A stretch of 64,000 nt of DNA from Zerene cesonia. Taxonomy: Eukaryota; Arthropoda; Insecta; Lepidoptera; Pieridae. Under the pieces are notes generated by a model. It was given only the letters and a program-made list of their open reading frames with translations. It searched no databases and was not told the origin of the DNA. Shown here in pieces: positions 1 through 12,000 of this stretch (positions are counted from its first letter, which is position 1; every line of letters begins with the position of its first letter). The translations under genes were made by a program, and so were the position numbers. The DNA is taken from positions 7,750,001 to 7,814,000 of the forward strand of contig NC_052111.1 of the NCBI RefSeq assembly GCF_012273895.1, in the 5' to 3' direction.

Positions 1-553
1 TGAAATATACACAAATATAATCATTATTAAAAAAATATACATTAAGAAAACTTTTTTTCAATTTCACGACAGCAATAACATAAATAAGAAGTTATGTAAT
101 CGCTATGAAACAAAAAATAATCTTTACGAAATATTACAATGTGATTTTTTACTTATGATGGTCGCGTTCTCACACGAACTCACTCTTCTTTCGAAATTTA
201 TAACGGGTGCAATTTAACATAATTTCTGTGTAACTGAGGCATAGGAAGTATTTAGTATTTTTTGTATTATCTGTGGCACAGGTTAAGTTCAAATGGATAA
301 ATAATTAAATTACTATGAACATTATATTTTGAAAAGTGAACATCTTGTAAATACATATGAATATTTTATTATTTTTTATGACTAATAGCAGATACTGTCT
401 CTTGCGTTCTCTCTGAAACACTTTTCCATCATTAGACTCATGCCGCTGGTTGCTTAACCACACCATATAAGTGTTTTTGATCAACACTTTGACGTTGTTT
501 TTCGACGTTTCAATAGTAAATCTTATACTTGAACTAATAAAGCACAATTTTAC

Positions 554-3050
554 CTGTAGTTTGTTACCGACGTTTTTCCCTCTTCCTGCATCTTTCGAAC
601 CAATCCAAACAGTACAACGGAGTTTCTGACCGCATTTTCATATTTTTCTTTGTGACTCAAATATTCTTCGGGAACGGGTGACAGCTCTGTGTTTCTACTT
701 GTTAAAATGTTTTCTGTAAAAAATAGCAAATAGTTTAAGAAGGAAATTTCAAAAGCAAATATAACGATTTAAATATTATTAACTATTAGGTAGACCGTAC
801 CATAAGTTGCTTGGGAATGCTTTAGGTAACAAGGGCATTTAGTAAATACATCTAAGACTAATATAATATGTGTAGTTATTATGTTATTAATATTATAAAC
901 GCGCAAGTTTGTAAGGATGTGTGTGTGTTTGTTGCTCTTTCACGCAAAACTACTGAACCGATTGCAATGAAATTTGGTATGTAGACATCTGGACAACTGG
1001 CATAACATATAGGCAACTTTTTATCCCGATATTCCTACGGGATAGCAGCTAGTTATGATATATGTGATAATGTGAACTTTCCAAGTCTGCTTTCCAAGTG
1101 TCCTGTTATATTTACCAGTAGTGCAAGTGGAAACTTTACCTAGTAGTGAAATATACTAATACGTATATTTCTTTAAAAACGTAGGTTCAAATTTAAATAA
1201 CATTTTCATATAAGGCTGGCCACTTGACCCGCTTTCATATGGATTGATGTAGGATAAAAATAAAGAAACTTGAAAAACTCTCATTATTAAAACGTGTTTT
1301 TTTTTTATTTCCTAACAATGTTTGTTTTCATTTCTGTTATTTATTCATGGTGATAATAAATCTCATGAAACAATTGTATTGTCAACGTTCCTTGATAACA
1401 AAGTTCGAATTAAATCTGTCCTTTTAAAGTGGAAGCAAAAGGAGCCAGTTGCATACAAACATATAAGTGAAGCTAATAAAATCGTGTTAAACATAGCCTA
1501 TATTCGTTATGTATATGTAAGTATGGGATGTAGAGTTTTGTTATGGTAAAATATATTTTCAAATTAATCGATTGGTTCTTCTATTTGTGGGCTTAGACCC
1601 ATATTCTCTTTATTACACGCAAGAGCTTTGTAAAATCACAAAAAAAATCTCTCGAAGAACAGATCAAGTGTTTTCCTTATTACCCTAGGTTCATAATTAA
1701 TAGACACTTAATCATACCTAACTCAATTATATTTAATCTGTTTTTTCTATACTATTATATTATTAAACATGAATTATCTGTGCGGTATTCAAATTGTCGA
1801 CACGAAAGGAGTTTTTTTTATAATAGGTCACTTAATATTTATGTGAGAAACATTTTAAAATAATTGTTAATACCAATAATATCGATATACTACTGTAATA
1901 TGTAGAAATGTGTGTATTTTATCGCCTCACGATCTCTCACGGTCACGAGACTCGATCGATTTTGTCTATTATGTAAAAAACAGCAAAAATTAAAAACCCG
2001 CTTTAATAAATATCTTGGCTTGCAAAAAAATTTTCCTGTTGAAATTCACGTCATCGGTTCAATACTAATTATGTAATAGTTAAATTTAAAAACACATGGA
2101 AATACTAAAACAATATGAGTTTCAAGGAAAAGTAATTATTTTTAACAAAAAAGTAAATCGCCTTCAAGTTGTCAGAACTTGACCAAATCTAAACGGGACC
2201 ACATGGGAGGCTTTGAAATAAAAAAGGAGTATAATGTTATGTGTGGTTAATCCAGTAAAAAAATATGAGGTCACAAATACAGGAGACGTACTGGTTACTG
2301 TGTAACGAACACAAAAAACGTCGAATTCATAACCTTCTCTTTTTGTGGTTGAAAAATAAATCAATTTGATAAAATTATACGAAACGACAATTTTAAAATC
2401 ACTAAGTATAAAGAATATATAAAACGTCGCTTTCCGCGTCTATCTGTACATATGTAGTATGCTTAAATCTTTAAAACTACACAACGGATATTGATGGTTT
2501 GTTTTTCAATAGTTGTTGTGTATGTGTTTCAAGTATAAATTTATATGAATAACAAGCGTGCGTACGTGTGCGAAGCCGCGGGCAAAGGCTAGTTTGCAAA
2601 TAAATTCAATCGTCACTTCAGGAACAACGATACCAAAGAGTAAAATAATAAACAGTACAAGCGATTGTGCACTTACAAATGATACAACAAATAATCTTAT
2701 CTAATAATTCTACCTATGTTATGTTATATTGTTTTTTATTAAATATGTTCAACAAGATAAATCTTATTTGAAGCATCAACAAACATCAAAAAAATTGCAA
2801 ATCTATTCGTTCATTAAAAAATTATTTAAGTTTAAGAACATTGAACGCATATCCTGTCCAAAGTAGACCACCTTAAATTATGCCTCTTATCTATAACTGT
2901 CTTTGGTTTTCATCAATCAAATAGGTACATACCTCTCTCCTTCCGCTCAGCTGTTTTATCTGTGCCACCATCAATGAATGTTGTCAATTCTGCAATGTTG
3001 AATGTACATTTATTCCGTTCCCGTTGCAAATCCGCATTCACTTTAGCCAT
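554..3050 (-). CDS. Acyl-CoA oxidase paralogue ACOX-C, 5' part only (exons 1-2)
   Basis: Two exons are visible: exon 1 2933-3050 (ATG at 3050-3048, donor GTATGT) and exon 2 554-713 (acceptor TTTACAG, donor GTAAAA). They join in phase to give an N-terminus starting MAKVNADLQRERNKCTFNI and containing PEEYLSHKEKYENAVRNSV. This aligns along its length with exons 1-2 of the two oxidases further right, and exon 2 is the same 160 nt in all three. Exon 1 is 6 nt shorter than in ACOX-A and ACOX-B, and the protein is clearly more diverged. This stretch is the N-terminal helical part of acyl-CoA oxidases, so catalytic residues cannot be checked. No exon 3 is found between 1 and 553, so the gene continues off the left edge. 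It lies on the same strand as RpL19. Whether the gene is functional cannot be told from two exons. Confidence 0.8.
884..1052 (+). repeat. Helitron-like non-autonomous element, decayed 5' end
   Basis: It carries the block ATTGCAATGAAATTTGGTAT and ends in GCAGCTAG followed by T, as in the better preserved copies at 12412, 36892 and 38155. The 5' terminus is blurred, so the start is approximate. Confidence 0.65.
2410..2592 (+). repeat. Helitron-like non-autonomous element, second subfamily
   Basis: The stretch has the 'actacacaacggatattgatgg' type of internal block and ends GAAGCCGCGGGCAAAGGCTAG followed by T. The CTAG terminus with T flank matches the other elements in the window. The 5' border is approximate. 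Confidence 0.55.
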
Positions 3051-3254
3051 TGTGGCACACGCACAAACCGTTCTTGTTCTAGACCACAACTGAACAGAAA
3101 TAAACGAGTTTGACGTTACTTCGACCGTGACTTGATAGCTCCATTCGGGTCAGGCGACAATCAGCTTGAAGTATGACTGGTTAACGTAGCACACTTGTTC
3201 TTCCATTGCATTATTTTAGCAAATAAAGATGTTTACAAAGCCAAACTTTAACCT

Positions 3255-3479
3255 TATGGCCCATTTACACGATCGCGCATGTAGCGAGGCAAATAATAAA
3301 CACGCATACGGAAAATAAAATATGCACCAAATTTGTATTTGACCGGGTTTCGGACGTAATAAAAGGGAAGACGAATGTGCAATGTGCACGCGTCAACACT
3401 GGTATATTCGTATATCGTCTCGTCAAATATTAATTCATCGAGGCGAATAACAAACACGAATGTATAATGCCCCATTAAA
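3255..3479. repeat. Possible MITE with imperfect terminal inverted repeats
   Basis: The left end (TTATGGCCCATTTACACGAT) and the reverse complement of the right end (TTAATGGGGCATTATACATT) are similar. Inside, a block near 3280 (gaggcaaataataaacacg) recurs directly near 3440 (gaggcgaataacaaacacg). The antisense reading frame across it is a by-product and not a gene. The superfamily is not assigned. Confidence 0.4.
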
Positions 3480-4509
3480 CTCTAATTTACGTTACAAGTG
3501 CCATACATAGAAAAATAAATTTCATTAAAGTTGTTGCAGTAGGTACTTCCGGTTCAGAATTGATTTTTTTTCTAAGCAATATTATCCAACTCATTATCAT
3601 ATTTCGTCGGCATAGAAACTTTATTATTTTGAATACAAAATGATATTGACTTAATACCTTTTTATTACATAATAGAAAAGATTGTCTCTATAGTGTTATA
3701 AATAAGTGTATAGTCTGTGAGTTTCATGTTATCTGTGATTGTCTCGTAGAATCGAGGGTGGGTAGCAATTAATTACGCAACGTGAGTAAAGAGTAGTATA
3801 ATAATACGGGTAAACGTGAGTCTTAGTAAAATATTGCACATGTAAAGTTGAAATTAATTATTTTAAGATGACACGAAACTGCAAAATCTCATTGTTACTA
3901 TAATATGGACGTAGTAGTAAGCAGAATAAAGATGTGCCAATGCAAAATTTTGACCAGATACAAAAAAGGTCCAAAAACTATTAATAAGACCCAGTATATA
4001 AGTGCATAATATGTGCTTAGTCTATGAATAAGACATTCCACTTACTAGACTTAGCGTGTCTCTTTCTAATGGTGACGGTGAGTGAATGTTCGTGTAATAA
4101 TTTTTTGACAGATACAATCTGTTTACTGCGTAAATCTTGCGGGAGACTATCCCTCGATATTATAAACTTACGATGTGACAATAACGTAAATTTTTGAAGT
4201 GAAAACTTCTTTAGGCGCGTTGAGCGTTTTGGTAGAGGGTAAAATCCTCGGTTCGCGTCACCGACATGCTAATGATAATTTTTTCAACCACTTTGTATTT
4301 ATATTTTGTTCATGATTTGTTTAACCCATCATATGTAACTAATAAATAAAACATAAAAAATTTCATATAATTTTTGCATGTAGTTTTAAATACTCTCAAC
4401 TTAATAGTTCCGTTTTCACTTCTATCGGCAGTCCCACGACTGCTACTGTTTTTTTTTTTATTTCGATTAGGGCATAACAATTATATCCTTTGTATATATA
4501 TATATATAT

Positions 4510-4712
4510 ACATATAAAAAAGTCGTGTTAGTTTCACTATTTATAACTCAAGAACGGCTGTACCGATTATGTTGAAATTTGGTAAAGATTGTTTGACACC
4601 CCAAAAAGAACATAGGATAGTTTTTATCTCGGAAATCCCTCGGGAACGGGAACTTTGCAGGTAACACCCCGGATCTATCTTTCCTGCGACTACGCGGGCA
4701 AAGCCATTCTTT
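4510..4712 (+). repeat. Helitron-like element, degraded
   Basis: It resembles the intact copy at 31015-31217: both contain 'tttataactcaagaacgg', 'tcggaaatcc(ct/ca)cgggaacggga' and a 3' part rich in GCGGGCAAAGCC. The terminal CTAG is no longer recognisable. Confidence 0.5.
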
Positions 4713-4853
4713 AATATTATGCAGCGCAATATTTTATTTCGCAGTTTATCTTAGTAATTTAAGACACATAGATTAAATTTTACATGGTCATAATCTACAT
4801 ATTTAGTTATTTGAACATCGATTTAGAAATAAAACACCAGTTGGGACCCAGGT

Positions 4854-4859
4854 TTTATT
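4854..4859 (-). terminator. RpL19 polyadenylation signal
   Basis: AATAAA on the minus strand, 17 bases after the RpL19 stop codon. Short 3' UTRs are usual for ribosomal protein genes. Confidence 0.65.
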
Positions 4860-4876
4860 GGATCATTTTTTACAAA

Positions 4877-7800
4877 TTACTTCTTAGCGGTGACTGCGGC
4901 CTCATCTTCCCGCGCAAAGGTCTGTAATAGCTCTTCCTTCTTGGCGGCGATACGTTCTTCGCGGCGTTTGCGCGCCTCCTTCACCTTGTTACGGCGAGCC
5001 TCAGCCTGGTCACTGTTAAAATTAAAGAAAAATTAGTTTTCATAAAAGCAATTGAAATATGTTAGGATTATCTGCACATTATTCACTTGGTCACTGCTCA
5101 AATATGAAAGGAAAACGAAAGAATTTTAAAACGAAAAGAAATTTGAAACCTGGCATGATGGAGAATCATCATTTAGACGACATATGACATTGACCATCCT
5201 AAACTTGGCCAGTATGGCCAGTGTGTGGCTTACAGCCTGAGCCCTCATAAGAGGCCTATGTCACAGCAGTGGGATTTGGGAACAAATGCTGATGATGATG
5301 CTTCAAAACTTTAGGTAGGTGCAAATAGCACCATAGCAGCCAGTAATAGCTTCTAATAATAGGGAATAAGTGATATAGTATGTAATCTATACTTAATATT
5401 ATAAAGCTGAAGAGTTTGTTTGTTTGTTTAAATGCACTGATCTCAGGAACTTCTGGTCCAATTTGAAAAATTCTTTCAGTGTTAGATAGCACATTTATTG
5501 AGGAGGGCTATAGGCTATATGTGTACCACGGACGAAGCCGGGCGGACTGCTAGTGTTCCATAAAATAAGAATCTTTGAACAGTACATACAACATTATTGC
5601 AGAGGGGTAACCTAATCTATCTTGTATAGTTTTTAAGAAATAAATACTGAAGAAATGCAAATTATCTATGAGAGTTGCTTGACAACATTTTATAGTTCAA
5701 TTTAATATTTATTTTTATTTTACACACATCCAAACTGTGAATAGTTATTTCACAAATATAAACCTATATTTGAGCAACAGGGCTACATTATTTCATCTTC
5801 ATCCTATCTACTCCTTATTCAAACCAAACAAAACTGTAAAAGAATTTAAAAAAAAAATCCCCGCATTCACCTCAACATCTTACTCCTGGCCTTCTCAGCC
5901 TTCTTCCTGTGGATGTACTCCATCAGCACACGCTTGTTCTTGAACACATTACCCTTCGCCTTCATGTACAGAGCGTGGTACAGATGTCTGTCAATCTTCT
6001 TGGCCGTTCTGTATTTGAGCAGCAGTTTTCGGAGTACCCTTTGTCTTTGCACCCAGAGTTCCTGTAAACATGTGTGTGTGCTGTATTTGTTTATATATTC
6101 CATTTAAGGAACTATATAAAATTAAAAATTTTCTATTCATATCAAAGATAAGAAAGAAGGAAAGATAATATTATATTAAATATTGTTCCATAGCATATAA
6201 CAACAGGCAACAGATAATCCCTGATGTGTACAAAGTTAGAATTTAATCCTTAAAGTGGATTAAAATCAAGATTTAAGGTATAAATAACAGACAAACATAC
6301 AGATGAAGCTAATAAAGGCATATTAAAAATAAACATTACACAGCTAAGAATAATAAGACAGGAGACTCGTTTATCACAGCGATTACACAGTAAAAAACTG
6401 TCTTGTCAGTAAAAAAGTTGACTTGTTTAAATTGAAACATACATCATAGTCAATTTTGCAAAACTCTAAGCGACTCTGAAACAATCAATTGTGTGTCTGT
6501 CTCTAAACTAATTAACCAATTTGGATGTAATTTGGTACAAAGATAGTTCAAAACCTGAGAAAAAACAGGCACATACAAAGGAAGCCACTGAAAGCTTGTT
6601 GTATATATTTATGTGCATTATACTAGACTACAACTACACACAATGTATAATATGCAAATGCAATATAAATATATAAAAATGTCAATACACATTATTGCAT
6701 ACTCTTTAATTTTAGCAAATTCCAATAGCTAAAATAATATAATGGGAAAATTTGGGAAGCATAATTATTTTAGTAAATATATTCAATGTAAATAGAATTT
6801 AACTTGTTTTTATAAATATTACCTACATCTTTAACTATAAGTCGATGATTTAGATTCAGTGCTAAAATAGAATTTTGACCATATGTAACAAGAACTTACA
6901 CATAGAGCAGCCTTGGGCAAAATGTTCACATTAGGTATCTATAACTACTTAAATTTAGACGGCCAACCATCCCATAATACTGAATGTAAACAAGCTTTAA
7001 AAGAATTAGAGAAATAGAAAATCTTTCCTGAACTCTGTAGACTGAAAAATCTACACAAAATATAGAAACCAAGTTTTGCCTTAATTTAGTATGGATGATT
7101 ACAAAGATTTTTACTAAGATCTCAATAAAAATCCTAAGTGTCTGCTTTCCATAAGTTTGTATTTTTTATATAATATTGGTGGGTCTAACAAGTCTCGTCC
7201 AAATAATAACCAGTTCTCATGGCCTATTATTTAAAGTGGCTCGACAGAACACAATGGGGATTTAGTTGGTAAGAATCCAACATAACCCATAGCTCCTTCT
7301 CCAGGCGCTGTGGGTAACTATGCAATTTTTCCCAACTTGAAAAAAGTGTGCTAACAAAACTACGTCATTTGTATTCACCACCTAATATTACTAACTATCC
7401 AGAAAAATTCCTGCATTTCATTGCCAGAATGTTGGCTGCCTTAACTTAAATGATTCAAAATCTTATTAAGTATATTCTCATTCTTCCACGATAAAAAGAC
7501 CTCATCTGTGCTAATATAGAGAGTTGATTTTCTTTGAATTTATGTAGGTTCTACAAAAGAAATACTCACTTTCTGTGGCATACGTGCATTGGCAGTACCT
7601 CTTCTTTTACCAAAACCACAATGACGACCTTTTCTGCGGGCCTCTGTGTTCTTGCGAACGCGGGCACGGGAATGCACGGCTACGGGCTTCTTGATGACGA
7701 GACCATCCTTGATCATCTTACGGATGTTCTGTCCTATAATATTTTTATATAACGTTTAGAAAAACTCCAGTTTGATATTACAACAACCCTCGTTACGAGC

Positions 7801-8186
7801 TTAATCAAAGGAAATAACATGAACATTATTTAGGTATGAAATATGAATAAGGTAGGATGCGTGACCAAAAGCATACTTACTGGAGTTGGTGTTGGCGATT
7901 TCATTGATCTCATTTGGATCTAACCACACCTTCTTTTTACCACATCGCATAACAGAGGCTGCAAGCCTCTTTTGTAATTTGAGGGAACTGAAATATAAAA
8001 AAATATTTTTGAGAACCACATGGTTGAACAACCGTCAATGTTGACAATGTTAATATCATGGAAATATAAGATTGGACTTTGGAAAACGATAACTGATCAC
8101 TTAACACGCACAATACACGATAAATATGAGTGCAATTGCGCAAATAAATATATTTAAAATAAAAAATAAGGCAAACCTAACCTCAT
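4877..8186 (-). CDS. RpL19: 60S ribosomal protein L19
   Basis: Five coding exons were read on the minus strand: 8182-8186 (ATG plus two bases), 7881-7987, 7570-7733, 5871-6061 and 4877-5012. Together they give 603 nt, or 200 aa plus stop, the normal length for eukaryotic L19. The protein begins MSSLKLQKRLAASVMRCGKK and contains the family blocks VWLDPNEINEIANTNS, NIRKMIKDGLVIKKPVAVHS and RKGRHCGFGKRRGTANARMP. It ends in a long basic/acidic helix with RRNKVKEARKRREERIAAKK. L19 is a component of the large ribosomal subunit. The start codon exon ends after ATGAG, so only five coding bases lie upstream of intron 1. Introns 3 and 4 (6062-7569 and 5013-5870) hold repeats. I did not identify a snoRNA in them. 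All exon phases agree. Confidence 0.97.
5150..5300 (+). repeat. 3' part of a tRNA-derived SINE
   Basis: It matches the 3' half of the SINEs at 24692 and 37670 (aacttggccagt, tggcttacagcctgagccctcataagaggcctatgtcacagcagtgggat) and ends in GATGATGATG. It sits in intron 4 of RpL19. The tRNA-like head is missing. Confidence 0.65.
5386..5553 (+). repeat. Helitron-like element with intact A|TC...CTAG|T borders
   Basis: It starts TCTATACTTAATATTATAAA after an A and ends GGGCGGACTGCTAG before a T, with no target duplication. It lies in intron 4 of RpL19 and belongs to the same subfamily as 35453-35581. Confidence 0.7.
7245..7345 (+). repeat. Fragment of the retroposon family also found at 45602
   Basis: It shares 'tggggattta gttggtaagaatccaacataaccca' with the intact polyA-tailed copy at 45602-45774 (there 'tggggttttagtcggtaggaatccgacataaccca'). 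It lies in intron 3 of RpL19. Confidence 0.55.
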
Positions 8187-9080
8187 CCTGATTCGGTGAG
8201 ATCCAACGCACACAAGAAAGAAATATGGCGGTCAATGCATTTGGCAAGTCTGATTTAAAGTTGCCATTTATAAAATAAAAAGCCTTTATTTTTGAGATAA
8301 ATATATTTACATCTACTTTAAATAGTATGATGACATAATATCTAAAATCAGTATTCGTATTACATATTTCTTTAATTAAGTGTGATTGAGTGTTGGTATC
8401 TCTTAAATACTACAGGTATGTACCTAGATACTTTGAACCACAGATAACATAATACTATAGGTTTTACTAAAAACCACTAACCGTCAAAGAATAATAGAAG
8501 TTGAAAACTTTTTCATTTTTTGCACATATTTTATTCAAGCAAAGGATTTAATTTTCCCGAATCAAATCCAAGTCTCAATCAAATGTATAAGTCCCGCTTG
8601 CTTGTAAAATTTTTGGCACCTACGAAATAGTGACCATAGTACACATTACTAATGTGATGTCAATCGATGACAGATGACAGGTATCGATGAATGCTAATTG
8701 CTGATGGCATATCATCATCAAAAACAAACAAGATTAATCTGAAAAATTCAGAATTTTTAAGTACTTAAGTTATGGTCAAAGTTAATCAAATTAATTCTAA
8801 AATTAATAAAATCTATAAAACGCATCAAAACGACAAGATTTTGAAGCCCGTAGTTTGGCCCAAATAGCAATACTAAATACATCTTTCCTCCGTTTATCGT
8901 AATTACTGAGTGTGATGATAAGCAGTCAAGCAAGTTTCGTGGAGCAATAGTTCACGTGCATTCGCGCCAAGCAAAGGTTGTGTATGCGTCTTGGCGTTAC
9001 GACTTACGTAAATGTGAATTTTGACTTGTAGTTACTTCGTTAACTTTCACTTATACGGTCGTGTACATTGCCGATAAAAT
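8187..9080. promoter_or_regulatory. Shared upstream region of RpL19 (-) and ACOX-A (+)
   Basis: About 0.9 kb separates the two divergent start codons, so both promoters must lie here or the space must be shared. Apart from the RpL19 pyrimidine tract I see no clear core-promoter element. Confidence 0.5.
8213..8223 (-). promoter_or_regulatory. Pyrimidine tract at the likely RpL19 transcription start
   Basis: The minus strand reads TTTCTTTCTTG 27-37 bases upstream of the ATG. Ribosomal protein genes usually start transcription in such a tract (TOP element). The position is inferred from spacing only. Confidence 0.4.
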
Positions 9081-12000
9081 ATGTCGGCCAATAAAATTAA
9101 TCCAGATTTACAAAGAGAGCGTGATAATTGCACTTTCAATGTAACGGAATTAACAAATTTATTAGATGGTGGTCCTCAGAAAACCGAAGAAAGAAAACAG
9201 CGAGGTAATTGTTTTTTGTTCAATTCATACTGTGAATGCTTTTTTCCGTCAAAATGTTTAAGCACTGACATGTAAATTGGATTCAATTTTACCACAATTC
9301 AATGTGTACTAAAAATAAATTCTTTATCTTTGACCATAAGACAGTTCAATATGTTATCTAGATGGTACTATAATAAACACAAGTATATTGTACTTTAAAG
9401 CAACTAATTGACTTGGCATATTTACTTACATAGCTATGTATTTATTTAGCTATGCTGTAGATTTCTTATGATAGTTTACATTGTAGTTAGCTCTAGTCAC
9501 TAGTTTTGTCTCAAAATTTTTCCATTATTACTCATTATTCAGTGAAATTAAGACATCAAACAAAAATTAAACATCACTGAATAACAGAATCCTTTTTCCC
9601 TTGGTGTCAGCACCACACATAAACTGCTGGACCAATTAGTCTATGTTTTTTTTTAGTTCTTTTGTTTTGTTTGTTAATGTCATCAGAAGTATCTTATGAA
9701 AGAAAAACTTGAGATATTTTTACTAAAAATAAAAAATAAAACTTCCTTAGTTTTATTTTTTAAAGGGCATTTAATCTTTATTGTTCAGGACAATGTCTAT
9801 AAGAACAGCTACTACTAAATGCAAGAATAAACCTGTTAGAATTTGTTCTATATATCAATAGGCATAAATACTTTTGCTGCAAAACCTTTCACATAGTGGT
9901 CATAGACAGCATATGATATCTAGGTCAGATGTGTATTTTTGTTTTGCCTTAGCAGTTGATACTTTTTTTTGTTTTTCTTTTGTCTTTGCTTTCTGTATAC
10001 CTCAATACAAGTATGTTTAATCTACATTGTATTTGGTTAGGAAGGCTGTTGGTAACAATAGGTCTCCTATGAAAATGAAAAGATTAAAAGCCTATTAATA
10101 AGTGATTAAAAAAAACAAATGACATATTCTTATTAAACTATTATTTTGTAGAGGATGTGGTACTCAAAGAAGGTATCCATACTGAACCAGTGCCAGCTAT
10201 TTATCTCAGCCATAAAGATAAATATGAACTAGCTGTTAAAAAATCATGTGCTCTATTCCAAATGATCAGAAGACTGCAGGAGGAAGAAAATGCTGGAATG
10301 GAAAATTATCAGTAAGTCATAACTTTCAAACACATTTTAAAGATGTATTTTGATATGTTCTGGATTCAAATTACTTCTCTTAATATGATAATGAGACGTC
10401 ATTGTTTTTTTCGTTTACTGTAAGCTATATTAGTACACCCAATGTTTTTGCCCTATTGACTTTGCAATTAATTATGATTAATAAACTATGATAATTACAA
10501 ATTCTTAGTAGAAGTAAATAAATATAGTTGTGAGTGTTATTTTTTGGATAAATGTAGTTTTCAAAATTATTTTATGGCCATTGCAACCTCAGTGACTCAC
10601 AATTTTTGTTATCGGCATCCAGGCAATAGAATAGCGTTTGTAATTTGTTTAGAGGCACTTCCGTTAGTTGTTTTATATGTAGCTTTATTTATTGATAACC
10701 TATGCAAATGCATATTTTTCATTGCAGGGCTCTTTTGGGTGGTACATTAGGAACTGCGATTTTCGGCGACGGCAACCCTTTGGCCCTGCACTATGTGATG
10801 TTCATACCCACCATCATGGGACAAGGGACGGTGGAGCAGCAAGCCTACTGGATCGGCAGGGCTTTTAATTTGAGCATCATTGGTACCTATGCACAGGTGT
10901 GTATTACAACAACTTTATGGTAATTTTTTTATCACTTCTTATATCTCACTTAATTCTCATTTAATAATCTATATCGAATGTAAAGGTTTGAAAAGTAAAA
11001 TGCTATAAACTGTGTCAAATTTCAAGTTGAAGATGGCTGACGAAACAAATGGGGTGGGGGGTTCTTTTTTTGAATGTTCCTTATTGATTTTTTACGTGTA
11101 CTCTATTGTAGTGTACTACTTTACAAAGAGTTTATTATGTAAAATCGAAACGTCGCTTTGTAGTTACGTAAGTTTAAAAATCAGATGTAGTGCTTTCCAA
11201 ACATAATAATTATACATTTTTTTTTCTTTGTAATATGTAACATAAATATTTTTTTTTAAATAAAGACTGAATTGGGCCACGGCACGTTTATCCGCGGGCT
11301 GGAGACGACGGCGACGTACGACCCGCGCACCAAGGAGTTCGTGCTCCACTCGCCCACACTCACCGCCTACAAGTGGTGGCCGGGGGGATGTGAGTTATCC
11401 AATATATAGAACTAGACGCTCGACCCGGCTCCGCCCGGATATCGAGATTCCTCTTTTATCCTAAGGTACATTCACTCGGGATAAATTTCTGTAAATAATT
11501 ACTACGCCCTAATTGTTCTAAGAAAAAGCAATCCCTATAAATGTTTGCACTTAAAATTGATAAAACGTATCTGTTTTCGATTGTTGTTATTGAACCGGAA
11601 TTAACCAGTGATAAGATTACCGAGTCAGTGCCCTTTGGAATAAATGATATTTTTTTAAATAAATCTAGCATAAACAAAAAAATAACAAATAACATACCTA
11701 TTCGTTATGTTAATTTTTCAAATCGGACCAGTTCCTGAGATTAGTGCGTTCAAACAAACAAACAAATTCTTCAGCTTTATATTATTAACATAATTTACTA
11801 GCTGTGCCGACAAAAAGATGTACTTCTGTAGCTTATATGCTATTCTATGTATAACGTATATTACTGTAAACTTCCATCCGTTTCCACCCTTACATACATT
11901 TAACATAAGTTAATTAAAGTACCTATTTCTAGAAAGATCCGACTCCGACAATCGTAATTGTTACGTAAAATATGAATATCAATCACGGATACAGAGATTT

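Larger units (their letters stand above)
714..2932 (-). other. Intron 1 of ACOX-C, AT-rich with decayed repeats
   Basis: This 2.2-kb intron holds two Helitron-like remnants, listed separately at about 884-1052 and 2410-2592. Nothing else in it looks coding on either strand. Confidence 0.6.
3051..4876. other. Intergenic between ACOX-C and RpL19
   Basis: AT-rich DNA. It contains the possible MITE at 3255-3479, a short stretch near 4205-4262 with a weak tRNA-like box B (GGTTCGCGTC), an (AT)n run near 4496 and a Helitron-like remnant at about 4510-4712. No gene is seen. The promoter of ACOX-C must lie just right of 3050, but no motif stands out. Confidence 0.6.

Noticed and set aside
305..547. 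Minus-strand 80-aa frame next to ACOX-C exon 2
   Set aside because: It does not resemble oxidase exon 3 and reads intron sequence.
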